6,504 bases of DNA from Thermoplasmatales archaeon (lineage in GTDB: Archaea > Thermoplasmatota > JASEFT01 > JAUWIS01): assembly GCA_030019485.1 (NCBI GenBank), contig JASEEW010000105.1:1-6504 (forward strand). Direction: 5' to 3'. The notes under the pieces were generated by a model. It had not been told where the DNA came from. It ran no database searches and saw only the letters and a list, made by a program, of their open reading frames with translations. The position numbers and the translations under genes are program-made. Each line of letters starts with the position of its first letter. The stretch's first letter is position 1. Positions 4,279-6,504 of this stretch are shown here, in pieces.

Positions 4279-6135
4279 TCATAATCGTTTCTCAAGAATA
4301 ATTATACTTTCCTCCCTAATATTCCCCACACTTGTTTTTTGTAATTCTCGCTCTATAACTAAATCTTCTTTAAACCCTATCTTTTTAGCAATTTCCAAAA
4401 TCATTTCACCATTTGGGACTTCAATATATTTATTGCCCACCATAAAATGATTATTCCCTATAATGATTGCACATTTTGATCCTTTTTTCATTACTCGGTA
4501 CATTTCTTTTAATGTAAGGAGCATATCTATGAAGAATTTATAGACTCTTAGCCCTGCATCCTGCCTTCCATTACTCAAAAGTATATCTACATATTCATGG
4601 ACTAAGTTAGATATCTTTAAAGGATCTCTTTCTTCATCCTCAACTAATTTCAACAGCTCTTTTTTATCATAGTTTATTCTGGGATTTCCCATCATGTTTT
4701 TTTCTAATTCTTCCATAGAGTTTACCAGTTTCAGTAAAATTAGTTGGAGGTAGTCATTTTTGATGTAGTCCAATGCGGTAGAATAGGGCGGGGAATTAAG
4801 AATTGCATCAACAAAATTGTCTTTAGGTGGAAAACCTTTTATTTTCTTCATATTTCTTGTGTCGCCGCAATAAGTTTCTCCATTACTCACTTTAATTTTT
4901 AATACCTCATTCAATTTGCAAAACAAATATATTCTCAAATACAAATCATTTATCCTTCCTCTTAAAACTCTCTCAAAATCATTTTTTGTTCTTCTCGATA
5001 TATCGCTGATTGCTCCACTCAAAGATAAAAGTAAAAATTCTTTTATGGATTTCTCTCTAATATCTTTTAGCAACTCTCTTGCTATAATGATCTCTTGAAT
5101 AACAAATTCATCATCTTCAAAGCCATTTCCTTTTCTCAGTTCCTTTAATAATTGTTTCGACTCTTCTTTGATTTTTGAAGGCTCTATACTACTTTTAACT
5201 AACAATGTTTGCCCCTTATTGGATTGTATAAGCGCCTTTATTTCATTATCTAATCTTTCTAAATAATTATCTATTTCTACTTTCAATTCATCCAGATGAA
5301 TTTTCACAGAATGGCATTTAACATTACTCATTAAAACAGACAACGGATTAATTTCTACTCCAAGACTATCCAACCCTAAATAACCTGCTTCAACAAGTAA
5401 TGTCCCGCTTCCAGCAAAATTATCCAAAACTATGCCTTTGTCTTCCGGATAAATATAATTTAATAATGCTCTAACCATTTTTGGATGAAATTTTCCTTTG
5501 TATGGATGCATGTAGTGATTCAGATATAAAGAAGCTTCTTCTCTTATAGCAAAATAGTCCTCTAACCTTTTACCTATACTTAATGTGGAAGAGGCGGGTA
5601 TTCTATAATTGTTATTGAATAAATGGGAAAACAAAACATCAACATTCATATTGATTTCTTTTTTATTTCTGCTTAGTTTTGAAATATACTGAGACTTCTC
5701 CAAGAAATATTGATTTGTAATAAATCTAAATAAAATATTTCCATCTTTTTCAAAAAACTGAACATTTTTACCTATATTTCCGTCTGGAAATATCTGTTTT
5801 AATATTTTTTCTGGTTTCTCTTTGCTTTCTGTAACCAAAAAAATTTCTCGTACGTAGGCTAATCTTTTCACTAATTTAGTTATATCAATTAGTTCCTCTT
5901 TTGTTCCGTAATAACCCTGTATTTTTCCATACGGTAACTCTGTTGTTATTATGTCCTGTATTCTTATTGGTTCAGAAGTGAACAAATTTAATGGCTTTTT
6001 GGAGAGTTTATCAAAAAAATTATGAATTGTTTTCACTTCACCAAATAGTCCTATCAGTTCTAATTTAGCGAAATCTTTTGCTTCATGTTCACTTTTTATG
6101 CTGTTGAATATTTTGAAATAAAAATGTACTGTCAT
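4279..6135 (-). CDS. Large multidomain DNA methyltransferase (N4-cytosine/N6-adenine type)
   Basis: 618-aa SAM-dependent methyltransferase. Residues 1-200 form an N-terminal domain I cannot assign; by position it could recognise nucleic acid, like the THUMP-type domains of archaeal RNA methyltransferases. HPYKGKFHPKMVRALL (210-225) is the motif-X-like entry, VLDNFAGSGTLLVEA (236-250) motif I, LGVEINPLS (258-266) motif II. A long charged helical insertion (about 280-410) follows, then GDTRNM (424-429), motif IV NSPPYSTALDYIKND (447-461) and MYRVMKKGSKCAIIIGNN (545-562). SPPY is most typical of N4-cytosine enzymes, but adenine cannot be excluded. GAGGGGG lies just before ATG 6135. The start overlaps the stop of the ribbon-helix-helix gene (ATGA), so they are coupled. 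Composition is AT-rich, with many Lys, Asn and Ile, unlike the left part of the window, which suggests separate acquisition. An RNA target is the main alternative because of the N-terminal extension. Confidence 0.87.
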   Translation of the reverse strand: MTVHFYFKIFNSIKSEHEAKDFAKLELIGLFGEVKTIHNFFDKLSKKPLNLFTSEPIRIQDIITTELPYGKIQGYYGTKEELIDITKLVKRLAYVREIFLVTESKEKPEKILKQIFPDGNIGKNVQFFEKDGNILFRFITNQYFLEKSQYISKLSRNKKEINMNVDVLFSHLFNNNYRIPASSTLSIGKRLEDYFAIREEASLYLNHYMHPYKGKFHPKMVRALLNYIYPEDKGIVLDNFAGSGTLLVEAGYLGLDSLGVEINPLSVLMSNVKCHSVKIHLDELKVEIDNYLERLDNEIKALIQSNKGQTLLVKSSIEPSKIKEESKQLLKELRKGNGFEDDEFVIQEIIIARELLKDIREKSIKEFLLLSLSGAISDISRRTKNDFERVLRGRINDLYLRIYLFCKLNEVLKIKVSNGETYCGDTRNMKKIKGFPPKDNFVDAILNSPPYSTALDYIKNDYLQLILLKLVNSMEELEKNMMGNPRINYDKKELLKLVEDEERDPLKISNLVHEYVDILLSNGRQDAGLRVYKFFIDMLLTLKEMYRVMKKGSKCAIIIGNNHFMVGNKYIEVPNGEMILEIAKKIGFKEDLVIERELQKTSVGNIREESIIILEKRL

Positions 6136-6278
6136 TTCCCCCTCTTTTTATTCAACTCCTCTCTCATAAACATCTCCACTTTTTTAGATAAAATAAAACC
6201 ATTTTCTTCACAGTGCTTGCGATATTCCTCATAGGTTTTTTCATCAATGCTTAAGGTAACTGGTTTCTTGTTGTTCAT
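6132..6278 (-). CDS. Ribbon-helix-helix (CopG/Arc-like) DNA-binding protein
   Basis: 48-aa protein, typical length for a minimal ribbon-helix-helix repressor. Residues 5-11 (KPVTLSI) form the strand that reads the major groove as a dimer, 12-25 (DEKTYEEYRKHCEE) helix 1, NGF the turn, and 29-45 (ILSKKVEMFMREELNKK) helix 2. Its stop TGA overlaps the ATG of the 618-aa methyltransferase (ATGA at 6132-6135), which indicates an operon with coupled translation. AGGGGTCAGG precedes the ATG, and a TATA-like ATATAAAC lies about 27 nt upstream. Likely role: repressor of its own operon, limiting methyltransferase expression, or an antitoxin-like regulator. It was found by translating the minus strand, as it is too short for many gene callers. 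Confidence 0.8.
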   Translation of the reverse strand: MNNKKPVTLSIDEKTYEEYRKHCEENGFILSKKVEMFMREELNKKRGK

Positions 6279-6292
6279 CCTGACCCCTATAA

Positions 6293-6311
6293 ATATGTAT
6301 GTTTATATGTA
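6293..6311 (-). promoter_or_regulatory. Promoter with 12-bp-spaced direct repeat before the ribbon-helix-helix/methyltransferase operon
   Basis: The 7-mer ATATGTA (plus strand) occurs at 6293-6299 and 6305-6311, 12 bp apart, overlapping the TATA-like element ATATAAAC (6308-6301, minus strand) about 27 nt from ATG 6278. Ribbon-helix-helix dimers commonly bind pairs of short repeats spaced about one helical turn apart, so this is a likely operator for the adjacent repressor (inference). A second TATA-like ATTATAAA lies at about 6331-6338 (minus). Confidence 0.45.
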
Positions 6312-6353
6312 CTCATAAAGATTTGGTGCATTTATAATATTTTTAGGTACTAA

Positions 6354-6497
6354 TTATGGATAAACATATCCTTTTCCTTTACAGTCAGGACAAACAATCG
6401 TTTCCAGTGCTTCCTCTGTTGAATCTACTATATCTGCTGCCGGAGCATATTTTGTTCCCTCACAGAATGGGCAAATGCTCTTTTTCTTCTTATTCAT
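6354..6497 (-). CDS. Small double-CxxC zinc-ribbon protein
   Basis: 47-aa protein with a basic N-terminus (MNKKKKS) and two Cys knuckles: CPFCEGTKY (C9, C12) and CPDCKGKGY (C36, C39), separated by 23 residues rich in acidic residues and Ala. Four Cys in CxxC pairs should bind one zinc. The CxxCxGxG form of the second knuckle resembles half of the DnaJ zinc-finger domain, though no DnaJ core is present. ATG 6497 is near the window edge: only TGATAGA is visible upstream, consistent with the end of an AGGTGAT ribosome site. The stop lies 75 nt upstream of the ribbon-helix-helix start, with a promoter between, so co-transcription is possible but not required. Function unknown; small zinc ribbons of this kind often bind nucleic acid or proteins. 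Confidence 0.72.
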   Translation of the reverse strand: MNKKKKSICPFCEGTKYAPAADIVDSTEEALETIVCPDCKGKGYVYP

Positions 6498-6504
6498 TCT
6501 ATCA

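Noticed and set aside
4178..4450. 90-aa plus-strand open frame across the convergent gap
   Set aside because: It overlaps the 3' ends of both the 181-aa gene and the large methyltransferase in shadow frames, with low-complexity composition.

Overview
The window looks archaeal, most likely euryarchaeal. The support is Shine-Dalgarno sites of the AGGTGAT type, TATA boxes placed where transcripts would start at or near the start codon, no bacterial -35/-10 pairs, and protein families common in methanogens and their relatives. No rRNA, tRNA, CRISPR array or transposase is visible. This is an accessory region of small regulators, a toxin-antitoxin-like pair, two unrelated DNA methyltransferases and gene debris.

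Left part (1-1750, + strand): a decayed GyrI-like/effector-binding-domain gene (105-625) with a lost start codon, an in-frame TAG and at least one frameshift. It is followed by a winged-helix AbiEi-like regulator (682-1266) that overlaps a nucleotidyltransferase (1253-1726), like a type IV (AbiE-type) toxin-antitoxin operon. A 22-bp palindrome covers the operon's TATA box. The nucleotidyltransferase appears to have lost its C-terminus.

Middle (1750-3550, - strand): a 306-aa DNA methyltransferase (2630-3550), then a two-gene unit of an 80-aa protein and a small retropepsin-like aspartic protease with an 11-nt overlap. Directly after the protease lies a 112-bp, gap-free copy of the methyltransferase's 3' end (1749-1860). 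A further exact 20-bp match to its last codons lies at 604-623. The methyltransferase tail thus occurs three times, all in the same orientation, bracketing the toxin-antitoxin-like pair and the protease pair. This suggests past duplication or recombination using methyltransferase copies as borders.

Right part (3550-6504): three tandem 11-bp repeats sit in the divergent promoter region between the 306-aa methyltransferase and an unrecognised 181-aa gene (3714-4259). That gene converges, with a 19-nt gap, on an AT-rich 618-aa methyltransferase (4279-6135). The latter is translationally coupled (ATGA) to a 48-aa ribbon-helix-helix protein (6132-6278), and a 47-aa double-CxxC zinc-ribbon protein (6354-6497) lies upstream. 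This part looks like a self-regulated modification cassette. Base composition is visibly more AT-rich right of about 3600, so it may have a different origin from the left part.

The most plausible new biology is the ribbon-helix-helix/large methyltransferase cassette facing an unknown 181-aa protein (possible restriction or accessory partner), and the methyltransferase tails that border small defence-like modules.
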